Shown here: in pieces, positions 13,522 to 27,700 of the stretch
Numbering within the stretch: position 1 is the first letter of the stretch
Layout of the letters: the number at the start of each line of letters is the position of its first letter
NCBI GenBank assembly: GCA_037074705.1
Contig: CM073593.1
Span: 104,369,738-104,433,737, forward strand
DNA: 64,000 nucleotides
From: Zhengitettix transpicula
Taxonomy: Eukaryota > Arthropoda > Insecta > Orthoptera > Tetrigidae
Direction: 5' to 3'
Notes under the pieces: model-generated
The model's input: the letters and a program-made list of their open reading frames with translations, nothing else
What the model was told of the DNA's origin: nothing
Databases searched by the model: none
Made by a program: the position numbers and the translations under genes

Positions 13522-14500
13522 TAGCTACATTATGAAAACCACTCCCTCCTTCCTTCCTCTCTGTGTCTGTCTTTCTTTATTCATAATTTCATCCAAGTGG
13601 CAAGTATGGGTTTTCCTCATCTGTGCATCTTAGACACATTACAAGAGGATTTACCACTTTTAAGGTGGATATGTTTTCTCAGAGCATATGGGAATTCTTA
13701 AAATTTCTGTGATTTGGTTATATAGTATTGAAGTATAAGTTCACATCCATTGAATACATAAATTAATTTGATTTTAAAGATAATTTTCTATGAAATTTTA
13801 TTAGTGAGGTGGTATAAGTGTGTACACTTCTAAGATATATGGAACCCCAGTTCTGTTCCTTATATTACAAACATGAGCTTTTGGCAATATGATTGCTCAC
13901 TAAAAATAACTATCTTCAAGATGGTACAGTCACATCATCTAATACTCGCAAAGTTTTAAGAACATAATTTAAAAAATGCCATAATAATGAGTGAAGGTTA
14001 AGAATTACAGTTGTCCAATATTAATAGTATGAGTGGACCACAATAAACACGCCTATGATTCTGTGAATGTAAAATTGTTTATGTAAAGGTAAAATTCAAA
14101 TGAATGTTTCCAAGTGGTTTGATTGCTAACACATTTATTTATAGATTGCACTAATGGTTCACTAGGCTATATTTGACTCTGTAATATGTACATTTTGTGT
14201 ATGGTAATCTTCTGGCACTGAATTATCTCAAGTATCATATATCATTTTAATATATTAAAATCTATAATTTATGTTCGTGTTGTTGCAATATCTAAAAAGA
14301 ACTTGCTTAAAATAAAACATGTAACAAATTAGATGTACATGGTAGCAAAAAGAGTAATGATAAATTTCTTTAAGAAAAAAATAACTTTGTCTTCATTTCT
14401 TCTTTAAGTTTGTGTCTTATAAATTTCAAATAATATTACCAATTGTTTCTTCATATAATCGAAGGTACTTGTTATTGACAAGTGTGATATGAATACATTA
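13522..14500. other. WDR26 3' UTR and downstream DNA
   Basis: Directly follows the WDR26 stop codon. AATAAA-type hexamers occur (for example near 14042 and 14310) but I cannot tell which is used for polyadenylation. No other gene seen. Confidence 0.5.
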
Positions 14501-14503
14501 ATG

Positions 14504-15103
14504 CTGTATTTACTCGTGCATGTCGTGCACCTTTTCCCTCAAAATTTCGAAACAAAAGATGAGGTGCTTGTAATACACGTTTTGTAGACTGAAAACTGTG
14601 TTGATAAAATTCTCTTGGGATTCGAACTGGGTAAATTCGTTGAAAACATGTGATGTTTTGATTATAGTCATCAAAATGTCTTGTATTTTGATGTGCTTAC
14701 TCGGCTCTAATTCTAAAAGAATTTAACTGAGAAAGCCTTCAGTCTACAATTTGACAAACTTGTTTCCCATGTATATTTGTAAAGTAATTCTTCTTGGAAT
14801 AGCCACAATGACTTGCCTTTCCTCAAATAAGTTGACATTATTTGAGTGTATTTAATTCTGGCTAGAGGTCATTGCTCCTGGCTCATTATTAGATTTGAAT
14901 TATTGATACTTTGTTAGTCTCTGACAGTAACTTGTACCATTAACGTCATCTGTAAGTAAAATGTGTGGATCAAGAAAGATAATACTGTTTTTATACGAAA
15001 AAATTATAATTTATTTTTTAAAAATATCTTTTTTCCATAAACAAAATGAGAAAATAGCAGTGTGAGTCTTATATGACAGCATGGCATACATAAGTAAATA
15101 CAG
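14504..15103. mobile_element. DNA transposon remnant with imperfect terminal inverted repeats
   Basis: CTGTATTTACTCGTGCATG at the left end is matched by the complement of ATACATAAGTAAATACAG at the right end, giving a ~600-bp element. The next bases (GTCGTGCACC / GGCATGC) also partly agree. No transposase reading frame remains. The target duplication is not clear. Confidence 0.45.
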
Positions 15104-18100
15104 TACTTTGTGAAAAATTTCAATACTAATAACCTGAAACTATTGTTATACTAAGGTAATAAGTTACTGAAAAGTTTGTACTATACAATCATTTTTGTTT
15201 GTCAAACAGTTGTTGTGCATGGAACAAAGTTATTGGGATTTCAGTAAAACAACCACTTATTAAAATAATTTGCACAATAACTTTGCCCACTTTAAAAATT
15301 AGATGCAATTAGAAATTCAATTTAGTGAAACAAAATTATATTATTATGAATACCCTCAAGTATTTTAATATTTTTAAACTGTATTTCATCAAGATCACTA
15401 TTTCAATTCTCATTTAATAGAAATGTATTGTCAATATGTAGAAGAGATTTTCTTGCAATTTGCCTTAGGATTCAGTACCAGAAGTAAAATTACTCAAACT
15501 TTGAATGTGATTGACATGGTATTGCTGAATGTTTTGTTGGCTTATTGGTATGAATTGTTGGTATTTGCCTTAAAATTTTTCCTCTATTTCAGCACATTGT
15601 TTAGATTAACTGTTATAGTAATAATGAATAATATTGGTGATATGGACCATGTGTTAATGTGATAGTCGAGTCAGCTTTTTAAGCTCTCTCTTCCTTGTAC
15701 TCACTAGTAACTTCAATAATCCATTCATGTGCTCAAAATGCATGCCAGCTTGAGCATTCAGGATCATATAATCGGCAGTATTGTTTTTTTTCTGAAGTGA
15801 GAACAGCAGAGAAATTTTTTTTTTCACAGTTATAATTTTTTTTAGTGCTGAATAATTGTAAGGAAAATGTTTTAGTATAACACATTTATACAATGTGGAG
15901 CAAATGTATAGTGTTTTTATGAAGGTATTACTTAAACTGCTCACTGCACTCGCCTCTTCTCAAGTCAGTTTTTCTAGTATAAGTTATTTTAATTACATTT
16001 GTTTCAATGTCCTATGAAATGACAGTATTTCATTAATGGATGTAATTTGTTCTAAAACATTGGCATATTTAGACAGAAATAAATAAAATATATGGATGGT
16101 ACTGAGTTGGAAGCTTACTTTCAACCGTGGTAGTTATATTCTTATATGGATAATCACTGTATTGTAATTAGCTCAGGGTTGCACTCAAAGTCAAATAAGA
16201 TTTCAATTTATTTATTTATTTATTTTCATTAGTTACTCACTAATTACCGCCAGATCACAACTATTTATGTATGATCTATATAGACCAGTTCACAAATATT
16301 TATGTTGACTATTTATTTCATATTGAAACTCAGTTCATTGAGCCTGCACTTTGACTTTATGCTAACCTAGAGTATATAGTCTGCATATCTGAATGTAAAG
16401 CCTTGTTTTTTGTATGCAGGCTCTCATTCAGCCCAGCATCTTGTTTCCTAATGTGTAATTACCTGATCACTTAACTGAGCCACCTTCAACTGGTGCACAT
16501 TGATAGAAAAGTTGCTTTCATATGCAATTGTTCCAGTGATCTTAAAATATTGACTAATAGCATTTAAGGTATTGTGAATACCTTATTACTGAAATTGGAA
16601 TCAGTGTGATTATATGGGGTGAGGACATAGATCACTAACATTTGCATTATATTTGTATGATCAGAATAGTTTAACAGACCAGTTGTTCCACATTTATGCT
16701 CCAATGTATCAGTTATGACTTCTAATGGAATTTCACTGGATTTCTTTTACTGCTGATTTTGCCTGTGATCATCCCATTGGCTGGTCTCTTGGAGTAGCTC
16801 CATAATATTTGAATGAATACATCATTGCCTTTCTTTTTTTCTATTGTTTTGTTTTTAATTAGAAAAATTTATTGATCTATGAATAATATAATTTTATTAT
16901 AGTTCATATTTCTTCATATTTGAAGAAACATTCACAATAGCTTGGGCCATGAGGAAATATAAGGTTATTATTTATATATAATTTTTAATTTGTTATAGAA
17001 CATGCCATATAATTGAACAAATTATTTTATATTTCTGTTAATGTCATTTCTACTTAACAATTTTACTGTACTACTCACAGAAAAGAAATCAAGCAAATGT
17101 ATTGCTTATTTTAAATTATGCAGATTTGACCATTCTCATCTAAGTTTGCTTAGAAAAGTAGCTGTCCAAATGTTACCAAATCTATTTGCATTTACCAAAT
17201 ATCAGATGATGTTAAATGTTGTTTTTACTTCAGAATTTTACATGCTGCTGTTTTGATTTGTAACAAAAGCCTTTAGAATGATCAGCCTCAGTGATTGATC
17301 TATCACCAAGACTGATTTGTGTTGATATAATAACAGTAACAACAATGTGTGGTTTGAAAAGTGTAGTAGTTTTGTAGAATGTCATTTTATTTTCTATATT
17401 AACTCTTGATTTGTACATTTACCTAAGAAAAATGTAAGAAAGTTTATATAGCAGTAAGACAGTTTGCATTGGCAAGGAGGGATATTGTAAGATACTAATA
17501 TTTATTTTTAATAAATAAAATATTATGTAAAGTTTGTTTTGTATATATCAAGAGAACATTTTTACTAAAATTGAGGATAAAATATCTAGAGAAGTTGTTT
17601 CATCGACCCACAATGGAAGCTAATTGATTAGATTGAAAATATATGGAAGAAAAAGTTCTCAGGCCTTCATCTGTAAGATTGAAAATAGTGCAGATCAAAA
17701 TTGATATGATCTGTAAAGATAATTTGTTTCTATTTGGAAAGAAAGCTTCCATCTTGGGTTCTTGTAAAGTACAATAACTCTAAACATTTTGTCTAATAGT
17801 TTGTATACTTACGTTATTATTAAGTTAAGGATGATTATAGCAAATTTTTAATTTTAATAGTTTTCCATTGGTTTTTTACCACTGCTAAAAATATTGGATT
17901 AACCCTAACCTTGCCTGTATGGTAAATGTATATATATATATATCCTTGTCTGTATTGTTCCAACTATTTAAGAAATGCTAAATTAAACTTATGGATCATG
18001 ACAAGTTTTTCTTACACATGGATGAAGATTGTCAAAAATTGTTTTAAATCATTTGGCTTCAAAAAACTAAAGTTGCATTCCTACCTGAAAACTGACTTAC

Positions 18101-18468
18101 AAGGGCAATTCAAAAAAAGTAATGTAGCAAGAGCTCTCGGGGACAAACTTTTCTCCTAGGCAGATTTAATGATGCACAGAAGTTTAATACTGGAGCACAT
18201 TACTTTTCAACATGGTCACTATTTTTATCCAATATGTGTTCTAACAATACACCAAGACATTGATGCCAGAATAAAATAAATCTATGGGATCATGGGAATC
18301 ATTTATAACATGGGTGATAGAAAATTATTAACTGAAAGATGCTAGGAAATCTGCAACTGGGACTTGGGGTCCATTTCTTCCTTTCAGTTTTTGATGCCTT
18401 GGCTTATTGTTTGAATGAATGTTTGGATAAATATAGTGAGTTTTTTGATAAGTAATGTGTGTTCCATT
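15104..18468. other. AT-rich intergenic DNA
   Basis: Short open frames here have AT-driven composition and no recognisable domain. No gene or clear repeat was supported; a long WDR26 3' UTR extending into it cannot be excluded. Confidence 0.5.
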
Positions 18469-19265
18469 CAGTGGTAGCTTGCGAGGTTTTTTGAGTAATG
18501 TGCTTCAACACCCCAAGCAACAAAAAAAATATTCACAAGAATATCTATGCAAAATACTAATATTACAACAGCGATAGTGTTACCAAATACTCTGCAGTAA
18601 ATGAAACAACCTTAAATATGTCAAAATAGTTTCCAGTAGTGACTAATTTTTGAATGCAAAAACATTTAGAACCAAGTTAACTCATATTTGTAACACAAAA
18701 GTATTTTTCCTTTGTACATATTTTAAATAAGGTTAATTTTAGAAACAATCCACACATGTTGGCAGTATTGTATGTGCTGATTGCACAAGGAGGCAAGCTT
18801 TAGTAGGAATTAAATGAAAAGATAACAAGTCTGTTTTGAAAATTAATAATAAAATAGCCAAATACAGACAAAAGAAATGCTGGTATAAATACCACCCAAT
18901 ACTGGAAACCTTGTTTCTTTCTTCAGGTTCCAAGAAAACACAAGAGTGTCACAACTGTTCAATAAAGTTGATAAACAAAACAGCTTTTTTTTGGTGTGTT
19001 TTCTTGGCACCTGAAGAAAGGAACAAGATTTCCAGAAACGTTGTGTTGTATTTATATAGTCACTTTTTTTATCTGTATTTAGCTATTTTATCTTATTATT
19101 TAAAAAGCTGTAGGAGTTGTCACCTGTATTGTGTGGCTGTCACTCTTGACTCTTGTTTTTTTATTGGCACCTGAAGAAAGGAACAAGGTTTGCAGAAATG
19201 GTGTGTGGTATTTATATCATCACTTCTTTTGTCTGTCATTAGGTTAGTTTATCTTATTATTTACC
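18469..19265. mobile_element. Composite repeat, copy 1 (left unit plus repeat B arms)
   Basis: Begins CAGTGGTAGCTT. The part to about 18830 matches 22288-22740 (shared blocks: GTTACCAAATACTCTG-like, ATTTGTAACA..AAAGTATTTTT, CATATTTTAAATAA). It continues into an antisense repeat B arm (18846-18935), a sense arm (18985-19105) and a second sense arm (19160-19265). The sense arm at 19006-19047 has the best-preserved hammerhead-like core in repeat B. Confidence 0.65.
19006..19047 (+). ncRNA. Hammerhead-ribozyme-like motif in repeat B
   Basis: CTGAAGA is at 19011-19017, a GGAA/TTCC stem II at 19020-19023 with 19030-19033, GAAAC at 19035-19039 and GTT at 19040-19042. GGCAC (19006-19010) can pair with GTGTT (19043-19047) as stem I, two of the pairs being G-U. 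This is the order of a minimal type-I hammerhead as known from Penelope-like elements. The unpaired AA/A flanking stem II departs from the canonical fold, so cleavage activity is uncertain. Confidence 0.45.
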
Positions 19266-20933
19266 ATTTATTATTATTAACATTCTTATAATTGAAGGGG
19301 AAGGGGGGGGGGGGGAATTATTTATGTGCTATAGCACCATCTGCCACTACCACACTTCTGTGACTCAGTATATATGTTGATGGAATTAAGTGTGTCTCTA
19401 TGAGCTGTTGTAAACCTTACATTTTGAATCACCCTCATTATTGTTATAAAAATTTGTACAAATCATTATGTTGTAAAATATTCAGAATAGTTTCAAATTT
19501 ATTAAAATTCAAAATAATAGTGAAAATTGAAAGTAAACTAAATTTGGTTCTTATTGACTGAAATTTATTGCTTGTGAGGTATTACCGTGAAGTGTTAATT
19601 TTTGAATAATTTATTGTGGCTCAATATACAATACTTTATTAGCTATATTTATTCCAAATTTTTTGCCGTATTAAATAATTGATGCAGGGTCAAGTAGTTT
19701 GTGCTGAATTGTTTTGCATCTTCAAAAAATGTCTTGTAGTTCATATTTGTGGTACAATTATTTGCTCAAAGATATTTCTCTCCCAATATTCATGGGAATA
19801 TGCCATATTTATTTTGTAGGCGTACTAACAGTTTGTCTGGAAACATTATTTCATTAGTGTTAGATATAGAGTTCATAAAATGACAATCTTAATCTTAAAA
19901 TTTTTTAATTTGCACAATTTTTTTTGTAATAAACTTTCATGTTCAAAAGCAGACACCGTGGTTATTGGACACTAAATGTTAAATTGTTTGACTCACAAAT
20001 AATTATAAAAAATAGGTAAATACCATCTTTGATGATTGCATGTCAGGTTCACAGTGTTCAGATTATTAGCCTATTTTTAATTTTGATTCAAATCTGAGTT
20101 GGTTCAGAAAACAATGAATACATTAATAGTTTTTTATTTACACCACTGTATTGCAGTTAATTTTTCATTATAATCAGATGCTAACATTTTGGAAGTGTAT
20201 GAAACCAAGTACGTATATTAATTTATTTGTTTGAAACTGTAGATTTAAATATAAACTCCCCAATGTTAATGAGGTTACTTACTTATATACCACACATTAA
20301 TTTTAATTAAGTTTTAAATTTAACAAAATAAGTTAATGCCCAAAACAGAACATTACAAAAGAATAAACAATGTATGCTGGTATTAATCAAATATGCTTTG
20401 ATAATCAATATAAATCATAAAATGTGGTAATATGAGGAATTATTGTTTAATTTAAGAAATTATTTAAAAACTTGTACTAAATTAATGGTAAATATTTGTT
20501 GCAGTCAGCGTGGAAAAAACTTATGTTCCAAATCCTTATCTTTGCATTACATGAATACCTTTCAATAAATTAATAACCCACAAGACAGGTGGAGTATATT
20601 TTCATAGCCATACTTTGTATAAAATTGTCTGTAATTTGTTATAATAATGTTTTCTTAGATTATAAAGTTTGAAGCTCAGTTGTTACATTCTGTAATGTTT
20701 GATTAATGTATAAAATGATGCAATAGCATTAGGTATATGTTTATTAAAATCATTTAAAATAACTTTCAACAGTCCAGTTTAATAATTAAACTGTTTATTT
20801 TCATTTTGTTTCTTCTTTGATAAAATAAATATGTAAACAAAATTAATGTGCAAAATAATTAATATTATGTTGTAAAAGACAACTTTTAAAAGTTCTATTC
20901 AATTTTAATACTAGCTATGAAAATCCTTTAACT
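19266..20933. other. AT-rich intergenic DNA
   Basis: A G-homopolymer run lies near 19298-19315. Otherwise no gene, domain or repeat family was recognised. Confidence 0.55.
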
Positions 20934-20941
20934 GCCTGAAG

Positions 20942-21081
20942 CAGTGGCATAGCGTGGTTTCAGACACACAGGGATGGAGATCAAAATTTCCATCCCCTTA
21001 TTTAGGTATTTTATTCCAAAATTCTGCCACTCCATAAAAATTGACGCTTTGGGCAGGATGCCCTGCCACGCTACGCCACTG
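20942..21081. mobile_element. 140-bp hAT-type MITE
   Basis: The left end CAGTGGCATAGCGTGG and the complement of the right end CCACGCTACGCCACTG match at 15 of 16 bases. The flanks GCCTGAAG (20934-20941) and GCCTGAAC (21082-21089) form an 8-bp target duplication with one mismatch. CAGTGGCG-type ends with 8-bp duplications are typical of hAT elements. No coding capacity. Confidence 0.85.
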
Positions 21082-21089
21082 GCCTGAAC

Positions 21090-22287
21090 CATGAATACAG
21101 TGTCGGCTCGTTATACAAACACACATAATACTTTACCATAACATTTTGTAGGTTACAAGTTTATTCATAATATTGTAAACAAAAAATATTGTAAACAGCA
21201 TTTATATCAACCACAACCTTTAAGTTAGAAAATTTAATTTAGGAGTTAAAAATTAATGATATGATTGTTTTTATAACATTTTCTTTTAAAAAAATATTTA
21301 CTGAATTTAAATTTATTTAAAAATATGTTAATTTTTCAAAAAAACCAATTAAACTTTTAAAATAAAATATGGTGTCTTAAAATTCATGTATATAGTCAAG
21401 AGAGAGAATGTGTTTCACCTATTCAGAATGTTTTAAAATATTCAAACCTCTGCTGTTCTTTGATAAAAACTGATAAATAAGCTTTAACAACCCTAAAGAG
21501 ATGTCTGCAGAAAGCACATGATTGAAATGTACATTTGAATAAAAAAACTGCATCATATTTAGTTATTGAAAAGAATACATGCATAGGTATTTTATAGCAT
21601 GTAGTCTTTCTTTGAAACTGTTTTACTTTTTTTTTTCAAATATATAAATAACAAAGAGTTAAACAATATGTATAACTATAATGTAGAAAGTTACTTTTGT
21701 ACTGTGAATTTTATTATTTTTATTGAGTGAACCAAGTTCACAACAAATAAAGATTTATGTCCCTTTTATGACATTTTTTAGATAATATATGTTGAAATTT
21801 TGAAACTTTTAACTCATTGATTTTATATTCCAATACCCATACATAGAAAAATTTAGTTTTTCTTTTATTTCCATTCTATCTGTCCATTGTAATTTCATAA
21901 GATTATTTTTCAGACTGCATAATTGCTGATTATATATATTTTAGATTATTTCATAAGCACTAGACATTTTGCAATGGGTTAAGTTTGAGCAGGAAGTTTT
22001 TTAAACAATTATTTTGCTTAAAAATGTAGAATAATCAAGTGTAATATTTTAAGTGTTCATAAGCACAAGTACACATTTTAATTTTAAAAATGGAAATTTA
22101 TAATGCTTAAATACTACCAACTGAATGTTAATTTATCCCACGATTCTGCAATTATGATACTGGCAGTAATACTTTATAAATTATTGATTGAGAGAATGCT
22201 CTAGCAGTTTAATTCATTCTTTTTTATTACAAGATTTGATCTATAGAATTATGATTGTATGACTTTCCTATAACATAAATTTGTCAG
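21090..22287. other. AT-rich intergenic DNA
   Basis: No gene or recognised repeat; composition is like the introns of the neighbouring genes. Confidence 0.55.
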
Positions 22288-22965
22288 GCAGTGGCGACTT
22301 TTGAGTTTTTTTGAAGTAGTACGTCACCACAAGAAACATTTTTTTATCAAGTAGTATGTTAAATAATAATATTACAATGATAACAGTGTTATCAATACTC
22401 TGACCTGACACGAGATATGCTACATTTCTGATTCCGCCAACAAAGTTTCCAACAGTATCTAATTTTTCTGAAGCTGAATAATTTAGCAACAAATTAGCCC
22501 TTATTTGTAACATGAAAGTATTTTTACCAAGTGCATATTTTAAATAAAGTTAATTTTTGGGACAAGCCATACATGAAGCAAGCACTGTTGTGTGCAGGGC
22601 GGTGTGATGATTCTCATACGAAAATGTTTTTTCTTTAAACTACCCTTTGATTGTGATTCTTTAAAGTAAGGTTTTTAATTTTGGAATGGGTCAAATATAT
22701 TTTGATTTTGTAATGAAAATGTACCATGTCTGTTTTAAAAATTAAGAATGAGATAAAATAGCCAAATACAGACAAAAGAAGTGGTGATATAAATATGACA
22801 CGATGTTTCTGGAAACCTTGTTCCTTTCACTTGGTTCCAAAAAAACAGTAGAGTGACTCAACTGCCCAATACAGTTGACAAACAAAAGCTTTTTGAAGGA
22901 AAGGAACAAGGTTTTCAGAAATGTCTGGTATTTATATAATGTATTTGGCTATTTTATATTATTAT
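22288..22965. mobile_element. Composite repeat, copy 2
   Basis: Begins CAGTGGCGACTTTTGAG and parallels 18469-19105. After the shared left unit it carries an antisense repeat B arm (22750-22840; AGCCAAATACAGACAAAAG) and a shortened sense arm (22890-22965; AAGGAACAAGGTTTTCAGAA). The hammerhead-like CTGANGA block is lost in the sense arm. Confidence 0.6.
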
Positions 22966-23254
22966 TTTGATTTAGTTGCTTAAGTGATCATCTCACTGTT
23001 TCATTACATAGCACGGCAGTGTTTCTACGTGCTTTTTTCTTAGTAGCACCTGGAAGCGGCAGTTTTTTGAGCTGTATGGGTCATGCAGATTACTCCATCA
23101 TTCCAGAGAGAGAGAGAGCCGCTTGTAGCACTCACATGGCCAGCTGGCTGCATTAGCAGAAGTGAGTGTGCCACAAGACGGGCTGATTAAAGTATTCAAT
23201 GTCGAAGCAAAAATGTTATAAAACAATTATTTTAAAGGTCCTTAAAATTAAGAA

Positions 23255-23815
23255 AAATTTATTTATTTATGCCGTAGCTTAAAGTACGTAGGATCTTATA
23301 TTGCAGATCATAAATCTAATAAATTAGAGATTCAGGAACATACAAAAACTGCAAATAAAGAATATTTTGGTATCTAGCACCTGCCGACATCAAGACTCCT
23401 TAACCGGAAAACCAAGATACGAATTTATCGAACAGTACTGAGGCCTGTAATTACATGTGTGTGTGAGACATGTGTAATGAAACAACAACAATAAGAAAAA
23501 GCCAGAGTCAATTTCTTAGAGAGGAAGATTTTAAGAATAATATATGGAATAATGAATGTCAACGGAGAATACGAGCCAATATAGAACTACAGCAGATCTA
23601 TGGAGAGCCCAGCATAATTGCTGAAGTAAAAAGAGCCCGACTGAGACATTAAATGGTTACCAGGCAGATTCAGAATAATATGGATAGATGATGTTGAAGA
23701 AGACCTATGAGAGTTAGGTGTGAGAAAATGGCGACGTACAGCCCAGGACTGTACAATTTTGGAAGAGCGTGGTGAAGCAGGTGTGCGCTCTACAAGGGCC
23801 GTAGTGTTAATTAGT
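23255..23815 (+). pseudogene. Degenerate non-LTR retrotransposon reverse transcriptase, C-terminal part
   Basis: Conceptual translation across several stops and frameshifts gives SLKYVGSYIADHKS, SRLLNRKTKIRIYRTVLRPV, FLERKILRIIYG and WIDDVEEDL.ELGVRKWRR. These are the ordered C-terminal landmarks of insect endonuclease-reverse-transcriptase elements (RTE-like). The copy ends in a TAGTAG tail at 23811-23825. It is 5'-truncated and cannot encode a working protein. Confidence 0.8.
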
Positions 23816-23829
23816 AGTAGTAGTAGTGT

Positions 23830-24716
23830 ATGTCTGACAATGTGCGACTGACAAAGTAGTTACGAGAGGGAGTGTGTTACGCCAAGGGAGTGTGTGGAGA
23901 GAAGTTTGAACATGTGGTATCTGTGATTGTCGTAACACAATATTTTAGTCAGTAACTGGCAAACCGTCCTGACATCCTGAAACGATGTTACAATGGGATA
24001 TTAAATCAATAACCTTCAAATAATTTTTTCTCTCCTTCCTGATACTACCTGGTATGTATATAAAAATAATTATGGCGTCTTGTTTTGTAGGGAAAATGTT
24101 CGGTTCGGCATAACCTAGTCCAGCAAATGTACGGATCCCATATCCTTAAAACGATTATTAATCAAACAGATTACATTGAAATGAAGGCATTTATTTATTT
24201 GAGAATAAGCATCTATTGTTACTTTTCTGCCATGGCATCAGTGCTCTAGTTCGTGTTGTCTGCGGACATTCGGATTGTTGTGGCAATCATCGCAATAGCC
24301 TGATCTTGAGGTACTTCAGCCATTATTGTTCCGTTGTTGGTTTATCACGTTTATGACACCACTTATGTGTTTGTGGATTGCTAATAACTTTATATAATGT
24401 TAAGAACGCTCAACTACGCCATACTTGCTTACGAACAAACTCGACAATGGAACTCCAGTCTGCCGTTTATGAAGCAGTACTACCTTCTGTAAAAAGATAG
24501 TTATACACTTCCTACTTAAACACAAAACAGCCATTTACAAAATGTTAATTTGAATGTTTGCAAAGAAAACATTCCATAGAATTAAAACACTTATACAAGG
24601 ACTTGAATATTAAATTTTATTATACTTTAGTATTTAATAACTACATTGGTAAAATTTTTTCATAAATCTTACATAAAATCTCAAACAACATTATTATCAC
24701 AGAATCATATTATTAC
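23830..24716. other. Intergenic DNA between the convergent genes
   Basis: Unannotated sequence that includes the 3' flank of the sulfotransferase gene. AATAAA-type signals on the - strand are not distinctive enough to place the polyadenylation site. Confidence 0.5.
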
Positions 24717-27700
24717 CTAATTATCTGAAGTGGCATACGTGATATAAGAATCAACATTGTAATTGAATAATTCAAAATCTAATTTATACAACTGATACAG
24801 CTGATCAATTTGATGATCTGTAAGTTGAGAAAAATATATTTTAGCTATTTTATTGCTATTAGATGATCGGTGCATCCATCGTGGCTGAATTTTTTGTTCC
24901 AGCCCTGCAGACCATATGGTGTACACCTGATCTTGCATCATGGTCTCAACTTTTCCAATAATATCATACTTTAAGAGACAGGGTGTACAATACAAATAGT
25001 AAGGTATCCAGTGGTCGTCTGCATGTGTAGTAAGATCTGTGTCTAAGAGGTACCTGAAAATTTTATTTTAGAGAAAGTGACAAAAAATTGCTAATGGAAT
25101 AGAGCTTAATTTCCGATGTGAATTGTTTAAAACTATTGTGAGAAATATTTCCCCATATGTGGGTTATTTTACTGCTCTTGTTAAGTAAGTTTTTGTTGAT
25201 CCTCACTGATACTATGGATACAATCCAATAAGCTGATTCAAATTAAAAGTAATTTATATTTTGAAACCACTACAGGGTCTAGAACAAAATATTTCTAATA
25301 CTCCTAAACAGTTACATAAGTTAGCAATTTTTTTCCTCATAGCATCCCATCTGTTATTCTTGCCATAATTTTCCTGTCACAAGAAATTTTGAATTCTATA
25401 TACCAATTTAAACCTTGACTTACCAAGTTAGGAAATTTAGTACATAGTTTTTTTTATTAAAACATCACACTTTACATTTTTAATGAGAACCTATTTTCTA
25501 TGGAATCTGCTTTTTCAACTTACCGAACAAATTCTTCAAATGTAGGTTCAATGCCAATCGGTTCAGGTTTTGATGGATCCCAATAGTACTGACTTGGTTT
25601 CAGTATGTCTCTAACGTTAGTTTTATTTCCACCTTGTCGGTAACGGGATACAATTCGTTGCCCATAAGTATTGTAAAAATGAAGTGTTCCATGTTCTCTT
25701 CCAATTAGTGAATTTTCAAGCTTGTCTCTATAAGCTGACAGAATTCTTTCAAAAGGATGTCGAACAACAACTAGTTTTAATGTATTTTGGAATGCCTGCA
25801 AAAGTTATTTAGTTTGCTTAACTCGCATTGTTAGCACTTAAGATATGATATTTAACGTAAAATTTAGTTTCATAATTGGGTTTCAAAGTTCTGCATCAGG
25901 GAACAACAGAGAAAAATAAATTCCATGACACAAATCAGTCAGACACAGGTGACCTTGGATGCCTAGCTCCATATATAAGTAAACAAGCTTCAGCAGATTT
26001 GGTCTAGCCTTGAGAATTCTCTATGCTTATGTGCGAAATGTTGGAAAACATACCGAAAACAAATGTTGCCCAAACGCCAATGGTTACTAATGAAGTTTAA
26101 TCAGCCATGAAAAAAAAATATTTCTTTGATCAGCATTTTGGACAGAAAATATAAATAAAATATTTCTTCTACACTAGACAAGCAGTATTATCAGTTTTAT
26201 TTGCCAACTGTTTACACATCACCTTGAAAAAGATCAGAATGTTTTGGAGAACTACTGTTGAACTAAATTCTATTATTTTTTAACAAATTGTCACATTTTA
26301 TTTCCTATTATGAGATAGAACATAATTATCAATATCACATTTTCAACAGAGATCAAGTGTTACCTGTTAATCTTCGAATATAATTTGTTCTCAGAAGCTA
26401 TTCAATGAAAGAAAAACTGAAATATTCTTTTCTCAATCCCGTATATGAAAGGAAAACAATAGCTAGTCTTAAGTACTTCTTTTGTTAAAAAAATAATAAT
26501 TTAAAGAAAACATTTTTCACCTCTTCAGCATCGGTATAGTCAAGTTCAGGATAAATCTCTCTCGCCATATCACTAATTTGTCTTTTACTTTTTAATAGTT
26601 GCTCTTCTGAATAACCTCCCAACAAACATAAGTTATAAAGCCATGTTGTCGATGCAGCCTTGTATATTGGACACCATGATAACTTGTCCACTCTGTAAAT
26701 TTAATATTGCAGTTAAGGTGAAAAGTAAGAAACAAAACATTTTAAATAAACTGTACAGTATGTAATTGCTCAAGACTTAAATTTCTTCAATATATTTTGT
26801 AAATGAAATATGGCGAATTTCATACAGTGCAGTAGAATATACATATTTGTAGGGAATGAGCAGTTAAATATAATTTTGTTTTTATGTTGCTACATTAGAA
26901 AATGTCTTACATGAAAAGTGATCAACATGTTAACATCCTGTATCTTGAGAAACTTATTATTGTTATTACACCTGGTGAGATGAGGATATTTACATAAGAT
27001 CCATAAACCAAGCAGCAATGCTCTGCATTGTATTCCCTCATTGGGATTTCACATTTAGACTGACCACCATCATCTGTACATAACAGTTGAATAAACTAAC
27101 TTAAACCATTGATATGTTTTTTGCAAACCTGTTTATAACAACAGAATAGACTTGGTAATATGTTTGAAGTCATCTTTGACTTTGACTGTTCCATGACAGA
27201 AATTGGTTAGAGCACCTTCTATTCAGTTAAGAGCCAAGACTGCCTTACTCATCGGAATTTCTTTTAACAATTTTATCTTCATCGCAAATGCAATTACAGA
27301 ACTTTGTTGAGGATAAGTGGTTTGAGGATATTCTTATCATGAGTAGTTAACATATCAAAATTGAGTGCAAGCAGTTTATGATTTCCCTAATTTGTGCTAA
27401 AAACTTCTACCTAATACCTAAAGAGTTGAAAAAGTATTTTTATTTCTAAAAGTCAACAACACAATAAAGTAAAAAAATATGTTTTTAAATAATTACCTAT
27501 CAAAATAGAAAACACTATACTGTGGTGTAGGTGGGTGAATTATATCAAAATGTTGGGAAGAATGTTTATAGAGTCCAAGGTTGTACTTGTAGCAAACTTC
27601 TTCTACTCGACGAATTCTAATTCTGTTTTCAGTTTCAGCATTTCCCTGTCAAATGCCAAAAGATAATAATTGCAGATGTGACAAAAAATTTGTACAATTA

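Noticed and set aside
14600..14640. B-box-like AGTTCGAATCCC on -, possible tRNA
   Set aside because: No acceptor stem, A box or cloverleaf around it; it lies inside a DNA transposon remnant.
15654..15944. 96-codon open frame on -
   Set aside because: AT-rich intergenic DNA, no domain, no codon bias distinct from background.
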